A stretch of 64,000 bases of DNA, taken from the NCBI RefSeq assembly GCF_024807945.1, contig NZ_JANUFD010000020.1, positions 92,711 to 156,710 on the forward strand, read 5' to 3'. Of this stretch, positions 14,572 to 22,501 are shown piece after piece. A program made the position numbers and the translations under genes. This DNA comes from Pseudomonas sp. JUb42. Its GTDB lineage: Bacteria; Pseudomonadota; Gammaproteobacteria; Pseudomonadales; Pseudomonadaceae. The notes beneath the pieces were generated by a model. That model was not told the origin of the DNA. It saw only the letters and a list, made by a program, of their open reading frames with translations, and did no database searches. Numbering within the stretch: the stretch's first letter is position 1; each line of letters opens with the position of its first letter.

Positions 14572-14982
14572 ATGCTGCGCCTCATCGCCCCGACTCTCAC
14601 CTTGCTGCTCGTCACCCCATTCTGCGCTCAGGCTGCCTCCAAGCAGGACTATGAACTGAGCCAGATGCTGGAAAAAGTCGCGAAGGAAAGCAGCGTCGGT
14701 ACTCCGCGCGCAATCAACGAAGACATTCTCGATCAGGGTTACACCGTCAACGGTAAGGAACTGGTCAACCACCTGAGCGTGCGCGAAAGCCAGGCCCAGC
14801 AGATGCGCGCCAACCCTGACGCTGTGCGCTATCAACTCGGCACCAGCGTGTGCCACAACACCGGCTTCCGCCAGTTGATGGACAAGGGCGCGACCCTTAA
14901 GTACTCATTCACCGAGTACAAGACCAATCGCGGCGTCATCGTGCAGACCTTCAAGGCCAGCGATTGCCAGGTTAAAAAGTAA
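14572..14982 (+). CDS. Small exported protein of the quorum-regulated PA3611 type
   Basis: A 136-residue protein with a clear signal peptide (residues 1-21, cleavage after AQA) and two cysteines (TSVCHNTG and DCQVKK), likely a periplasmic disulfide. It resembles P. aeruginosa PA3611, described as a quorum-sensing-regulated virulence factor of unknown biochemical role. AGGAG-like AGGAGATTTTA precedes the ATG. A TATACT -10 (14469-14474) lies about 100 bases upstream. No lux-type box seen. Confidence 0.8.
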   Translation: MLRLIAPTLTLLLVTPFCAQAASKQDYELSQMLEKVAKESSVGTPRAINEDILDQGYTVNGKELVNHLSVRESQAQQMRANPDAVRYQLGTSVCHNTGFRQLMDKGATLKYSFTEYKTNRGVIVQTFKASDCQVKK

Positions 14983-15082
14983 CAATCTGACATCACTCTC
15001 TCTGACTGCTGGCGCCTTTCATTTTGACTTAGGATAGGGACACGGCAGAATCGAAAGACGATGCTGCTCAAGGAGAGTTTGA

Positions 15083-16201
15083 ATGCCGTACAAACCCAGT
15101 GATGTCTTGTCTCGCCATTTCCAGGACGAAGGGATCGATGTCATCACCCAGGTCGACGCACTGTTGCAGCAGGTTTCGACCGACAGTCCAAATCTGCCGC
15201 TGTATCGCGACATGATGCTGACCGTCCTGCGCATGGCCCAGGACGATCGCAATCGCTGGAACGCCAAGATCACCTTGCAGACCCTGCGCGAACTGGATAA
15301 CGCCTTCCGGGTACTGGAGCGCTTCAAGGGCCGTCGCAAGGTCACGGTATTCGGCTCGGCCCGTACTCCTCTGGAACATCCGTTGTATGCCCTGGCGCGT
15401 GAACTCGGAGCGCAACTGGCGAGCGCCGACCTGATGGTGATTACCGGTGGCGGTGGCGGCATCATGGCTGCGGCTCATGAAGGCGCGGGTCGCGAACACA
15501 GCCTGGGCTTCAATATCACCCTGCCTTTCGAGCAGCATGCCAACGCGATTATCGATGGCAGCGAGCATCTGCTGCCCTTCCACTTTTTCTTCACCCGCAA
15601 GCTGTTCTTCGTCAAGGAAGCCGATGCCCTGGTGCTCTGCCCTGGCGGCTTCGGCACTCTGGATGAAGCACTGGAAGTACTGACCCTGATCCAGACCGGC
15701 AAAAGCCCGCTGGTGCCGGTCGTCCTGCTCGATGTACCGGGTGGCCGCTTCTGGCAAGGCGCTCTGGATTTCTTCCAGAACCAGCTGCAGGACAATCATT
15801 ACATCCTGCCCGCCGACACGAAGCTGATGCGCCTGGTCTACAGCAGCGACGAAGCGGTCGAGGAGATCAACCGCTTCTACAGCAACTTCCACTCGACTCG
15901 CTGGCTGAAGAATCAGTTCGTGATCCGCATGCACCACCCGCTCAACGAAAGCGCACTGGCACATATACAAGAGGCCTTTGCCGACCTGCGCCTGAACGAC
16001 GACTTTCATCAGCATGCCTATCAGGGCGAAGAGCACGACGAGGCGCAGTTCAGCCATCTGAGCCGCCTGGCCTTTGCCTTCAATGGGCGCGGTAATGGAC
16101 GTCTGCGCGAACTGGTGGACTACATCAACCTGCCAGAGAACTGGGTCGAGGGTTCGCAGCAGACGCAGCCCGAAAGCCGCGAACCTCTTCTCAACGATTA
16201 A
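15083..16201 (+). CDS. LOG-family (lysine decarboxylase-like) nucleotide hydrolase
   Basis: A 372-residue protein. The central LOG fold has the nucleotide-binding GGGGGIMAAAHEGAG (about residues 130-144) and PGGFGTLDE, motifs of phosphoribohydrolases that release a base from nucleoside monophosphates. It has N- and C-terminal extensions beyond the short plant-LOG type, as in large TIGR00730 proteins of gamma-proteobacteria. Substrate unknown here. GGAGA 9 bases before the ATG. Convergent with recX, 3 bases apart. Confidence 0.85.
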   Translation: MPYKPSDVLSRHFQDEGIDVITQVDALLQQVSTDSPNLPLYRDMMLTVLRMAQDDRNRWNAKITLQTLRELDNAFRVLERFKGRRKVTVFGSARTPLEHPLYALARELGAQLASADLMVITGGGGGIMAAAHEGAGREHSLGFNITLPFEQHANAIIDGSEHLLPFHFFFTRKLFFVKEADALVLCPGGFGTLDEALEVLTLIQTGKSPLVPVVLLDVPGGRFWQGALDFFQNQLQDNHYILPADTKLMRLVYSSDEAVEEINRFYSNFHSTRWLKNQFVIRMHHPLNESALAHIQEAFADLRLNDDFHQHAYQGEEHDEAQFSHLSRLAFAFNGRGNGRLRELVDYINLPENWVEGSQQTQPESREPLLND

Positions 16202-16204
16202 AAA

Positions 16205-16672
16205 CTAATCATCGCCGCCTCGGCCGCTTAGCAAGCGGCCGATCATCTCCATGGAAAAACCCCGATAACTCAGGAAGCGCCCTTGTCGGGCCCTTTCCTT
16301 CGCATCTACAGGTAATTGCCCGGCGAATTTACGCTGCCAGGTTTCCTGCATCTGCTCGCGCCAATCGATGCCGCACTCGCGCAACGCCAATTCAATATCG
16401 GCACGTTGCAGGCCGCGTTGGCCCAGTTCTTCGCGGATACGCATAGGGCCGTAGCCGGAACGGGCACGGTAAGAGACGAAACTTTCGAGATAACGGGATT
16501 CGGAGAGGAGCCCTTCCTCGGTCAGGCGATCGAGAGCGGGTGTGATGAGTTCATCAGAGGCGCCGCGCTGACGCAACTTTCGCGTCAGCTCGACTCGACC
16601 GTGCTCGCGCCGCGCGAGCAGGTCCATGGCAGTACGCCGTACGGCGACAGGTGTATCGAGCACGGCGGACAT
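16205..16672 (-). CDS. recX: RecA regulator RecX
   Basis: A 155-residue all-helical protein that binds RecA filaments and limits their growth and activity. It contains the three-helix RecX repeats, for example AMDLLARREHGRVELTRKL and YRARSGYGPMRIREELGQRG. The gene starts 8 bases after the recA stop, so it is expressed by read-through from the LexA-controlled recA promoter. A strong GC dyad (GGCCGCTT/AAGCGGCC) near its 3' end may act in termination. Confidence 0.95.
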   Translation of the reverse strand: MSAVLDTPVAVRRTAMDLLARREHGRVELTRKLRQRGASDELITPALDRLTEEGLLSESRYLESFVSYRARSGYGPMRIREELGQRGLQRADIELALRECGIDWREQMQETWQRKFAGQLPVDAKERARQGRFLSYRGFSMEMIGRLLSGRGGDD

Positions 16673-16680
16673 GGCGGCTA

Positions 16681-17754
16681 TCAGAAGTCGGAATCAGCTT
16701 CGACTTCAGCCACACCGTCAGCCACGACAGCAGCAGGACGCGAACCTTCAGCCTTGGTGTCGACGCCTGGGGTCAGCAGCTTGTCGCGAATCTGCTTCTC
16801 GAGGGCTGCACCGATTTCCGGGTTATCCGCCAGGAACTTGGCCGAGTTGGCCTTGCCCTGACCGATCTTGCTGCCCTGGTAGCTGTACCAGGCGCCGGAC
16901 TTCTCGACGAAACCGTGCAGTACGGCCAGGTCGATGATCTCGCCATTCAGGTAGATACCCTTGCCGTAGAGGATCTGGAACTCGGCCTGACGGAATGGCG
17001 GGGCTACCTTGTTCTTGACGATCTTGACGCGGGTTTCGCTGCCGACTACTTCGTCGCCTTCCTTCACCGCGCCGGTACGACGGATGTCCAGACGTACAGA
17101 GGCGTAGAACTTCAGGGCGTTACCACCGGTGGTGGTTTCCGGGCTACCGAACATCACGCCGATCTTCATGCGAATCTGGTTGATGAAGATCACCAGGCAG
17201 TTGGCGTTCTTGATGTTACCGGTGATCTTGCGCAGCGCCTGGGACATCAGGCGAGCCTGCAGGCCCACGTGCATGTCGCCCATCTCGCCTTCGATCTCGG
17301 CTTTCGGCACCAGGGCCGCCACGGAGTCGACGACGATCACGTCGATGGCATTGGAGCGCACCAGCATGTCGGTGATTTCCAGGGCCTGCTCACCCGTGTC
17401 TGGCTGGGAAACCAGCAAGTCGTCGACGTTGACGCCAAGCTTGCCGGCGTACTCCGGGTCCAGGGCGTGCTCGGCATCGACGAAGGCGCAGGTGGCACCC
17501 ATTTTCTGGGCCTGGGCGATGACGGACAGGGTCAGTGTGGTTTTACCGGAAGATTCCGGACCGTAGATTTCGACGATCCGGCCTTTTGGCAAGCCGCCGA
17601 TGCCCAGAGCGATGTCCAGCCCGAGGGAACCGGTGGAAATAGAAGGGATCGCCTGGCGGTCATGGTCACCCATGCGCATTACGGCACCTTTGCCGAATTG
17701 ACGCTCGATCTGACCCAAGGCCGCAGCCAAGGCTTTCTTCTTGTTGTCGTCCAT
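16681..17754 (-). CDS. recA: Recombinase RecA
   Basis: A 357-residue ATPase for homologous recombination and the coprotease that triggers LexA and CI self-cleavage. Walker A GPESSGKT at residues 65-72, the Walker B VVDSVAAL, the L1/L2 DNA loops (MGDMHVGLQARLMSQALRK; GSPETTTGG) and the acidic tail EVEADSDF are present. GAGGAC supports the start at 17754. It is controlled by a LexA box upstream and is followed by recX. It also links the host SOS response to the prophage at the left of the window. Confidence 0.98.
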   Translation of the reverse strand: MDDNKKKALAAALGQIERQFGKGAVMRMGDHDRQAIPSISTGSLGLDIALGIGGLPKGRIVEIYGPESSGKTTLTLSVIAQAQKMGATCAFVDAEHALDPEYAGKLGVNVDDLLVSQPDTGEQALEITDMLVRSNAIDVIVVDSVAALVPKAEIEGEMGDMHVGLQARLMSQALRKITGNIKNANCLVIFINQIRMKIGVMFGSPETTTGGNALKFYASVRLDIRRTGAVKEGDEVVGSETRVKIVKNKVAPPFRQAEFQILYGKGIYLNGEIIDLAVLHGFVEKSGAWYSYQGSKIGQGKANSAKFLADNPEIGAALEKQIRDKLLTPGVDTKAEGSRPAAVVADGVAEVEADSDF

Positions 17755-17805
17755 TGAAGTCCTCACGTAATCAAATTCATTGAAGGGCCGAAGCGGCCGC
17801 AATAC

Positions 17806-17821
17806 CTGTATAAGTAGACAG
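17806..17821 (-). promoter_or_regulatory. LexA box of recA
   Basis: CTGTATAAGTAGACAG fits CTGT-N8-ACAG, 52-67 bases upstream of the recA ATG in the gap to cinA. It is the expected SOS operator of this gene. Confidence 0.88.
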
Positions 17822-17848
17822 TATTATTCCACAGCGCCGAGCGCGCGC

Positions 17849-18349
17849 CTACCCCTGAATCGGGATTTCTCCGTCAGAGAGTTGTATCAGACCCTCTAGC
17901 GCGGCCTTTACCGTTTGTCGGCGGACCTCATCGCGATCGCCGTCGAACTGATGTCGCCGGGCAACCATCTGCTCGCCCGCGCCCCAGCCTACCCAGACGG
18001 TGCCGACCGGTTTGTCTGCCGAGCCGCCATCGGGTCCGGCCACGCCGCTGACGGCCACGGAAAAATAGGCACCGCTGTTGTGTTGCGCACCCCGGACCAT
18101 CGCCTCGACCACTTCCCGACTGACGGCGCCGACGCGGCCAAACAGTGCCTGCGGCACCTGCAACTGGCGGGTCTTCTGGGCATTGGAATAGGTGACATAA
18201 CCTGCTTCGAACCAGGCGGAGCTGCCGGGAATACGGGTAATTGCCTCGGCAATACCGCCACCGGTGCAGGACTCGGCCGTGCTCACCTGATGCTGCAAAG
18301 CCTGCAAGCGCTTGCCGAGGTCGGCGGCAAGCTGGGTAAGTTCATCCAC
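17849..18349 (-). CDS. cinA: CinA C-terminal-type nicotinamide-nucleotide amidohydrolase
   Basis: A 166-residue protein of the PncC/CinA-C family, which deamidates NMN to nicotinate mononucleotide in pyridine nucleotide recycling. Motifs are STAESCTGGGIAEAITRIPG, FEAGYVTYSN and AVSGVAGPDGGS. The N-terminal CinA domain is absent, as is normal for short forms. The GTG at 18349 is chosen because GAGGAC lies 9 bases before it; a longer frame to 18421 has no such site. It precedes recA in the same direction, but recA has its own LexA promoter. Confidence 0.92.
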   Translation of the reverse strand: MDELTQLAADLGKRLQALQHQVSTAESCTGGGIAEAITRIPGSSAWFEAGYVTYSNAQKTRQLQVPQALFGRVGAVSREVVEAMVRGAQHNSGAYFSVAVSGVAGPDGGSADKPVGTVWVGWGAGEQMVARRHQFDGDRDEVRRQTVKAALEGLIQLSDGEIPIQG

Positions 18350-18421
18350 GCTCTTGTCCTCATATAGACACTGATCGTTACAGAGGGGCGGCCGCAGAAG
18401 CAGCCGCCCGTCGAAGCGCAA

Positions 18422-18577
18422 CTACGGCTCTTCGGTCTTACTTTGTTTGCCCTGGCCTTTCGGACACGGCTTCCTGATCGTCACGACCGTAGTTTCCCTG
18501 GGCCTGCTCTTGGCTTCCTCAATTGTAATGAAGCGCCCGGTGACGGAATCCCTTCCCCGTTTGTTTGCCTTGGCCAT
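18422..18577 (-). CDS. Conserved small basic protein (51 residues)
   Basis: A 51-residue protein beginning MAKANKRGRDSVTGRFITIE. AAGGAG lies 7 bases before the ATG at 18577, a strong ribosome site. It is basic, rich in Lys, Arg and Thr, with a late Cys and no membrane segment. A small gene at this position between cinA and mutS is common in Pseudomonas. Function unknown. It lies 72 bases upstream of the cinA start in the same direction and is divergent from mutS. Confidence 0.8.
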   Translation of the reverse strand: MAKANKRGRDSVTGRFITIEEAKSRPRETTVVTIRKPCPKGQGKQSKTEEP

Positions 18578-18832
18578 AAAAGCTCCTTTTCGATGGCTGA
18601 CTCGATAATGAACAACAGTCCGGAGTCTATACAGGCACGCAACCGATTGAACGCCGATGAAAACTTCGGTCATGAAAAAGCCACCGCACAACCGGGCCTG
18701 CGCAGGCCTGGCGTGCATGGTAATCTTGCGCCCATCGCAATCGGACCACCCGGACTCTTCCTACGGTTGGAGTCGCCTGGCCCTGTCCGAAAAATTTGCC
18801 TCCCCCTTCTAACGAAAACTCATAAGCCTCTG

Positions 18833-21412
18833 ATGAATAAAGCTATTTCTGATCTTTCGTCGCACACCCCCATGATGCAGCAATACTGGCGGCTGAAGAA
18901 TCAGCATCCTGATCAGTTGATGTTCTATCGCATGGGCGACTTCTACGAAATCTTCTACGAAGACGCGAAGAAAGCCGCCAAATTGCTGGATATCACCCTG
19001 ACCGCGCGTGGTCAGTCCGCCGGGCAGAGCATCCCCATGTGCGGCATTCCCTATCACGCCGCCGAAGGCTACCTGGCCAAGCTGGTCAAGCTCGGTGAGT
19101 CGGTGGTGATCTGCGAGCAGATCGGCGACCCCGCAACCAGCAAAGGCCCGGTTGAACGCCAGGTGGTACGTATCATCACGCCCGGCACTGTCAGCGATGA
19201 AGCCCTGCTCGATGAACGTCGCGACAACCTGATCGCCGCCGTACTGGGTGACGAGCGCCTGTTCGGCCTGGCCGTGCTGGATATTAATAGCGGACATTTC
19301 AGCGTCCAGGAGATCAAGGGCTGGGAGAACCTGCTGGCCGAACTGGAGCGGACCAATCCGGTCGAACTGTTGATCCCGGACGACTGGCCTCAGGGTTTGC
19401 CCGCCGAGAAACGTCGCGGCTCACGGCGTCGTGCGCCCTGGGACTTCGAACGTGACACGGCCCATAAAAGTCTTTGCCAGCAATTCGCTACCCAGGACCT
19501 GAAAGGCTTCGGCTGCGAAAACCTGACCCTGGCCATCGGTGCTGCCGGTTGCCTGCTGGCCTATGCCAAGGAAACCCAGCGCACCGCCCTGCCACACTTG
19601 CGCAGCCTGCGCCACGAGCGCATGGACGATACCATCATCCTTGATGGCGCCAGCCGCCGTAACCTGGAACTGGACACCAACCTTGCCGGTGGCCGCGACA
19701 ACACCCTGCAATCGGTGATGGACCGCTGCCAGACCGCCATGGGCACGCGCCTGCTGACCCGCTGGTTGAACCGTCCCTTGCGCGACCTGAACATCCTGCT
19801 GGCGCGGCAGAGCTCGATCCGCTGCCTGCTGGAAAGCTACCGCTTCGAAAAGCTGCAACCGCAGCTCAAGGAAATCGGCGATATCGAGCGGATCCTTGCC
19901 CGGATCGGCCTGCGCAATGCTCGGCCCCGGGACCTGGCGCGCCTGCGCGATGCCCTAAGCGCCCTGCCCGAGCTGCAAGTGGGCATGACCGAGCTGGACG
20001 CCCCGCATTTGCAACACCTGGCTACCACCACCAGCACCTATCCGGAATTGGCCGACCTGCTGCAACGCGCGATCATCGACAATCCGCCTGCGGTGATTCG
20101 CGATGGTGGCGTGCTGAAAACCGGCTACGACGCCGAACTCGACGACCTGCAATCGCTGAGCGAAAACGCCGGGCAGTTCCTGATCGACCTGGAAACCCGG
20201 GAAAAGGCCCGCACCGGCCTGGCTAACCTGAAAGTCGGTTATAACCGTATCCACGGTTACTTCATCGAGCTACCGAGCAAGCAGGCTGAACAGGCGCCCG
20301 CTGATTACATCCGCCGCCAGACCCTCAAGGGCGCGGAGCGCTTCATTACCCCTGAGTTGAAAGAGTTCGAAGACAAGGCGCTGTCCGCCAAGAGCCGCGC
20401 CCTGGCCCGGGAAAAAATGCTTTACGAAGCCTTGCTGGAGGACTTGATCGGCCATCTGGCGCCCTTGCAGGACACCGCGGGCGCTCTCGCCGAACTGGAT
20501 GTGCTCGCCAACCTGGCCGAACGCGCGCTGAACCTGGATCTCAATTGTCCGCGTTTCGTCGACGAGCCGTGCATGCGCATCGACCAGGGCCGGCATCCGG
20601 TAGTCGAGCAGGTCCTGACCACGCCTTTCGTGGCCAATGATCTGGCCCTGGACGACAGCACCCGCATGTTGGTGATCACAGGTCCGAACATGGGCGGTAA
20701 ATCCACCTACATGCGCCAGACCGCTCTGATCGTGCTGCTTGCCCATATCGGCAGCTTCGTTCCGGCCGCCAGTTGCGAACTGTCCCTGGTGGATCGCATC
20801 TTCACCCGCATCGGCTCCAGTGACGATCTGGCCGGCGGGCGTTCGACCTTCATGGTGGAGATGAGCGAAACCGCCAATATCCTGCACAACGCCACGGACA
20901 AAAGCCTGGTGCTGATGGACGAAGTCGGCCGCGGCACCAGTACCTTTGACGGTTTGTCCCTGGCCTGGGCTGCGGCGGAATGTCTCGCCCAGTTGCGCGC
21001 CTATACCTTGTTCGCGACTCACTATTTCGAGCTGACGGTTCTGCCGGAAAGCGAGCCCCTGGTGGCCAACGTCCATCTCAATGCCACCGAACACAACGAA
21101 CGTATCGTCTTCCTGCACCGGGTACTGCCGGGGCCGGCCAGCCAGAGCTACGGCTTGGCCGTGGCCCAACTGGCGGGGGTTCCAGCCCGTGTCATCGGTC
21201 GCGCCAAGGAGCATCTGCAGCGCCTGGAAACCACCAGCCTGCCCCACGAGCAGCCGAAAGCCAAGCCAGGGAAACCGGCAGTTCCGCAACAAAGCGACCT
21301 GTTCGCCAGCCTGCCGCACCCGGTGCTGGAGGACTTGAGCAAGGTCAAACTCGACGACCTCACGCCGCGTCAGGCACTAGAGTTGTTGTACACATTACAA
21401 ACTCGCCTGTGA
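18833..21412 (+). CDS. mutS: DNA mismatch repair protein MutS
   Basis: An 859-residue mismatch-recognition ATPase. The N-terminal mismatch domain has the Phe-x-Glu reader (GDFYEIFYEDAKKAA) near residue 36. Connector, core and clamp domains follow, then Walker A GPNMGGKST, Walker B LVLMDEVGRGTS and a C-terminal helix-turn-helix. Start 18833 (MNKAISDLSS) gives the family length; in-frame codons back to 18443 overlap the opposite small gene and show no similarity. Confidence 0.97.
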   Translation: MNKAISDLSSHTPMMQQYWRLKNQHPDQLMFYRMGDFYEIFYEDAKKAAKLLDITLTARGQSAGQSIPMCGIPYHAAEGYLAKLVKLGESVVICEQIGDPATSKGPVERQVVRIITPGTVSDEALLDERRDNLIAAVLGDERLFGLAVLDINSGHFSVQEIKGWENLLAELERTNPVELLIPDDWPQGLPAEKRRGSRRRAPWDFERDTAHKSLCQQFATQDLKGFGCENLTLAIGAAGCLLAYAKETQRTALPHLRSLRHERMDDTIILDGASRRNLELDTNLAGGRDNTLQSVMDRCQTAMGTRLLTRWLNRPLRDLNILLARQSSIRCLLESYRFEKLQPQLKEIGDIERILARIGLRNARPRDLARLRDALSALPELQVGMTELDAPHLQHLATTTSTYPELADLLQRAIIDNPPAVIRDGGVLKTGYDAELDDLQSLSENAGQFLIDLETREKARTGLANLKVGYNRIHGYFIELPSKQAEQAPADYIRRQTLKGAERFITPELKEFEDKALSAKSRALAREKMLYEALLEDLIGHLAPLQDTAGALAELDVLANLAERALNLDLNCPRFVDEPCMRIDQGRHPVVEQVLTTPFVANDLALDDSTRMLVITGPNMGGKSTYMRQTALIVLLAHIGSFVPAASCELSLVDRIFTRIGSSDDLAGGRSTFMVEMSETANILHNATDKSLVLMDEVGRGTSTFDGLSLAWAAAECLAQLRAYTLFATHYFELTVLPESEPLVANVHLNATEHNERIVFLHRVLPGPASQSYGLAVAQLAGVPARVIGRAKEHLQRLETTSLPHEQPKAKPGKPAVPQQSDLFASLPHPVLEDLSKVKLDDLTPRQALELLYTLQTRL

Positions 21413-21634
21413 CGCAACCGGTTACAAGCTGTTAGAATCCCGCGCGGTTTGGGAAGCTGACAGCTTTTAGCCTGGCTGAGCAGATGATCCAAGCCGCGTG
21501 ATGAGCGGGCGAACCAAGGGCGTGGCGCAATAGCGCTGGCCAAAAGCCTGTTTTTCATACGGTACGGGGACTCCCGAATCTAGCAGCCCCACCCGTAGGG
21601 GCCTTGCTGCCGCCGCCTGAGGAGAGAATTAGAA
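21413..21634 (+). promoter_or_regulatory. Promoter and long GC-rich leader of fdxA
   Basis: TAGAAT at 21434-21439 is a good -10 and would give fdxA a leader of roughly 190 bases. Much of it can pair: GCGCGG/CCGCG-type segments near 21451-21520 and a hairpin around CAGCCCC ... GGGGCC ... GCTG at 21581-21612. The ribosome site GAGGAGAG lies right after this. No known riboswitch class is recognised. Confidence 0.4.
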
Positions 21635-21958
21635 ATGACCTTCGTCGTCACCGACAACTGCATCAAGTGCAAGTACACCGACTGCGTAGAAGTCTGTCCG
21701 GTGGACTGCTTCTACGAAGGCCCGAACTTCCTGGTGATTCACCCGGACGAGTGCATCGATTGTGCGCTCTGCGAGCCTGAATGCCCTGCCAACGCGATCT
21801 TCTCCGAAGATGAGATACCGGCAGGCATGGAAAACTTCATCGAGCTCAACGCCGAGCTGGCTGATATCTGGCCCAACATCACTGAAAAGAAAGAAATGCT
21901 GCCCGACGCGGCGCAGTGGGATGGCAAGCCAGGCAAGATCGCTGACCTGGAACGCTGA
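21635..21958 (+). CDS. fdxA: Seven-iron ferredoxin FdxA
   Basis: A 107-residue ferredoxin with one 3Fe-4S and one 4Fe-4S cluster. Cysteines fall in CIKCKYTDCVEVCPVDCF and CIDCALCEPECP, the pattern of Azotobacter-type 7Fe ferredoxins. It is a small cytoplasmic electron carrier and likely partner of Fpr. GGAGAG precedes the ATG. The fdxA-rsmZ-rpoS neighbourhood is the conserved Pseudomonas arrangement. Own terminator follows. Confidence 0.96.
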   Translation: MTFVVTDNCIKCKYTDCVEVCPVDCFYEGPNFLVIHPDECIDCALCEPECPANAIFSEDEIPAGMENFIELNAELADIWPNITEKKEMLPDAAQWDGKPGKIADLER

Positions 21959-21974
21959 TTGGCGTCGCCATGAA

Positions 21975-22002
21975 AAAAGGCCCGTAAAAACGGGCCTTTT
22001 TT
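21975..22002 (+). terminator. Terminator of fdxA
   Basis: AAAAGGCCCG/CGGGCCTTTT with a 6-base loop, ending in a T run, 16 bases after the fdxA stop. The A-rich left side gives it a T run on the minus strand too. Confidence 0.9.
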
Positions 22003-22005
22003 ATA

Positions 22006-22037
22006 TTCGGGAGATCCTCTGCAAGCGATCTCCCGAA
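22006..22037. terminator. Perfect 11-bp dyad past the rsmZ 3' end
   Basis: TTCGGGAGATC/GATCTCCCGAA with a 10-base spacer lies between the fdxA terminator and rsmZ. On the minus strand it follows the rsmZ hairpin and could be a second stop signal for rsmZ; there is no good T run. Confidence 0.45.
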
Positions 22038-22046
22038 AGAGAGAAG

Positions 22047-22171
22047 GGGCGGAGTGATCCGCCCACATTTTTTCCTTAGTCCCTTTAATCCTTTTTCATC
22101 ATCCTGATGAATCGCATCCTGCGACGTCCTTGACTGTCATCCTTGACGGCCTGTGCCTATCCGTTGGCACA
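22047..22171 (-). ncRNA. rsmZ: Small regulatory RNA RsmZ (RsmA/RsmE-sequestering)
   Basis: The minus-strand transcript begins about 22171 with hairpin UGUGCC-AACGGAUA-GGCACA and carries nine GGA motifs. Several are in loops of short stems (AUCAGGAUGAU, GCAGGAUGC, UCAAGGAUGA), the binding sites of RsmA/CsrA proteins. It ends in the hairpin GGGCGGAUCACUCCGCCC (22047-22064). TAATAT at 22178-22183 is the -10. Position between fdxA and rpoS and the opening sequence match RsmZ of P. fluorescens. In that pathway GacA-driven RsmZ titrates RsmA and frees mRNAs for secondary metabolism and biofilm. Exact 3' end is uncertain. Confidence 0.92.
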
Positions 22172-22331
22172 GTTCTGATATTAGTGATTTCTCAGCAGAG
22201 AGCAACTATACGGACGGGTAAAAACCATACCGTATGTAACGCACATATAATTTTATAATTCTTTCAAATCAATAAGTTAAAATTAATTTACGTATCACGA
22301 TCGTAATAACCTCAAGACACTCAGCCCAAAA

Positions 22332-22350
22332 ACTTACAACCCTCGTAAGT
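22332..22350 (-). promoter_or_regulatory. Candidate upstream activating dyad of rsmZ
   Basis: ACTTAC-N7-GTAAGT is an exact 6-bp inverted repeat about 170 bases upstream of the rsmZ start, the distance at which GacA sites of rsmZ genes lie. The published GacA consensus has the arms the other way round (TGTAAG-N6-CTTACA), so the match is suggestive only. Confidence 0.45.
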
Positions 22351-22440
22351 AAAGGCTGACATGAATAATCCCGTCCTTCTTAAATGCACTATCTTATTAA
22401 TATCATCATACTTCCCGACAAGTCGTCATAGGCCAGAAAA

Positions 22441-22470
22441 ACAAAAACACCCCATGCGGAGTGTTTTTGT
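22441..22470 (-). terminator. Terminator of rpoS
   Basis: A long stem ACAAAAACAC-CC/GG-GTGTTTTTGT (one unpaired position) lies 32 bases past the rpoS stop, followed by TTTTC on the minus strand. It separates rpoS from rsmZ in the same direction. Confidence 0.85.
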
Positions 22471-22501
22471 ATGCGTCTAAAACTGTAAAGAGTAAACGCT
22501 T

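Noticed and set aside
16214..16240. GC-rich dyad GGCCGCTT/AAGCGGCC as the recA-recX terminator
   Set aside because: It lies inside the recX coding end and has no T run; it is noted in the recX entry but is too weak to call alone.
18443..18832. N-terminal extension of MutS to 18443
   Set aside because: It overlaps the small gene on the opposite strand and adds 130 residues not found in MutS; the known N-terminal motif begins right after 18833.
22200..22330. AT-rich stretch upstream of rsmZ as a replication origin or second foreign insert
   Set aside because: It contains no iterons or genes and lies in the conserved fdxA-rsmZ-rpoS interval; it is more likely regulatory DNA of rsmZ.
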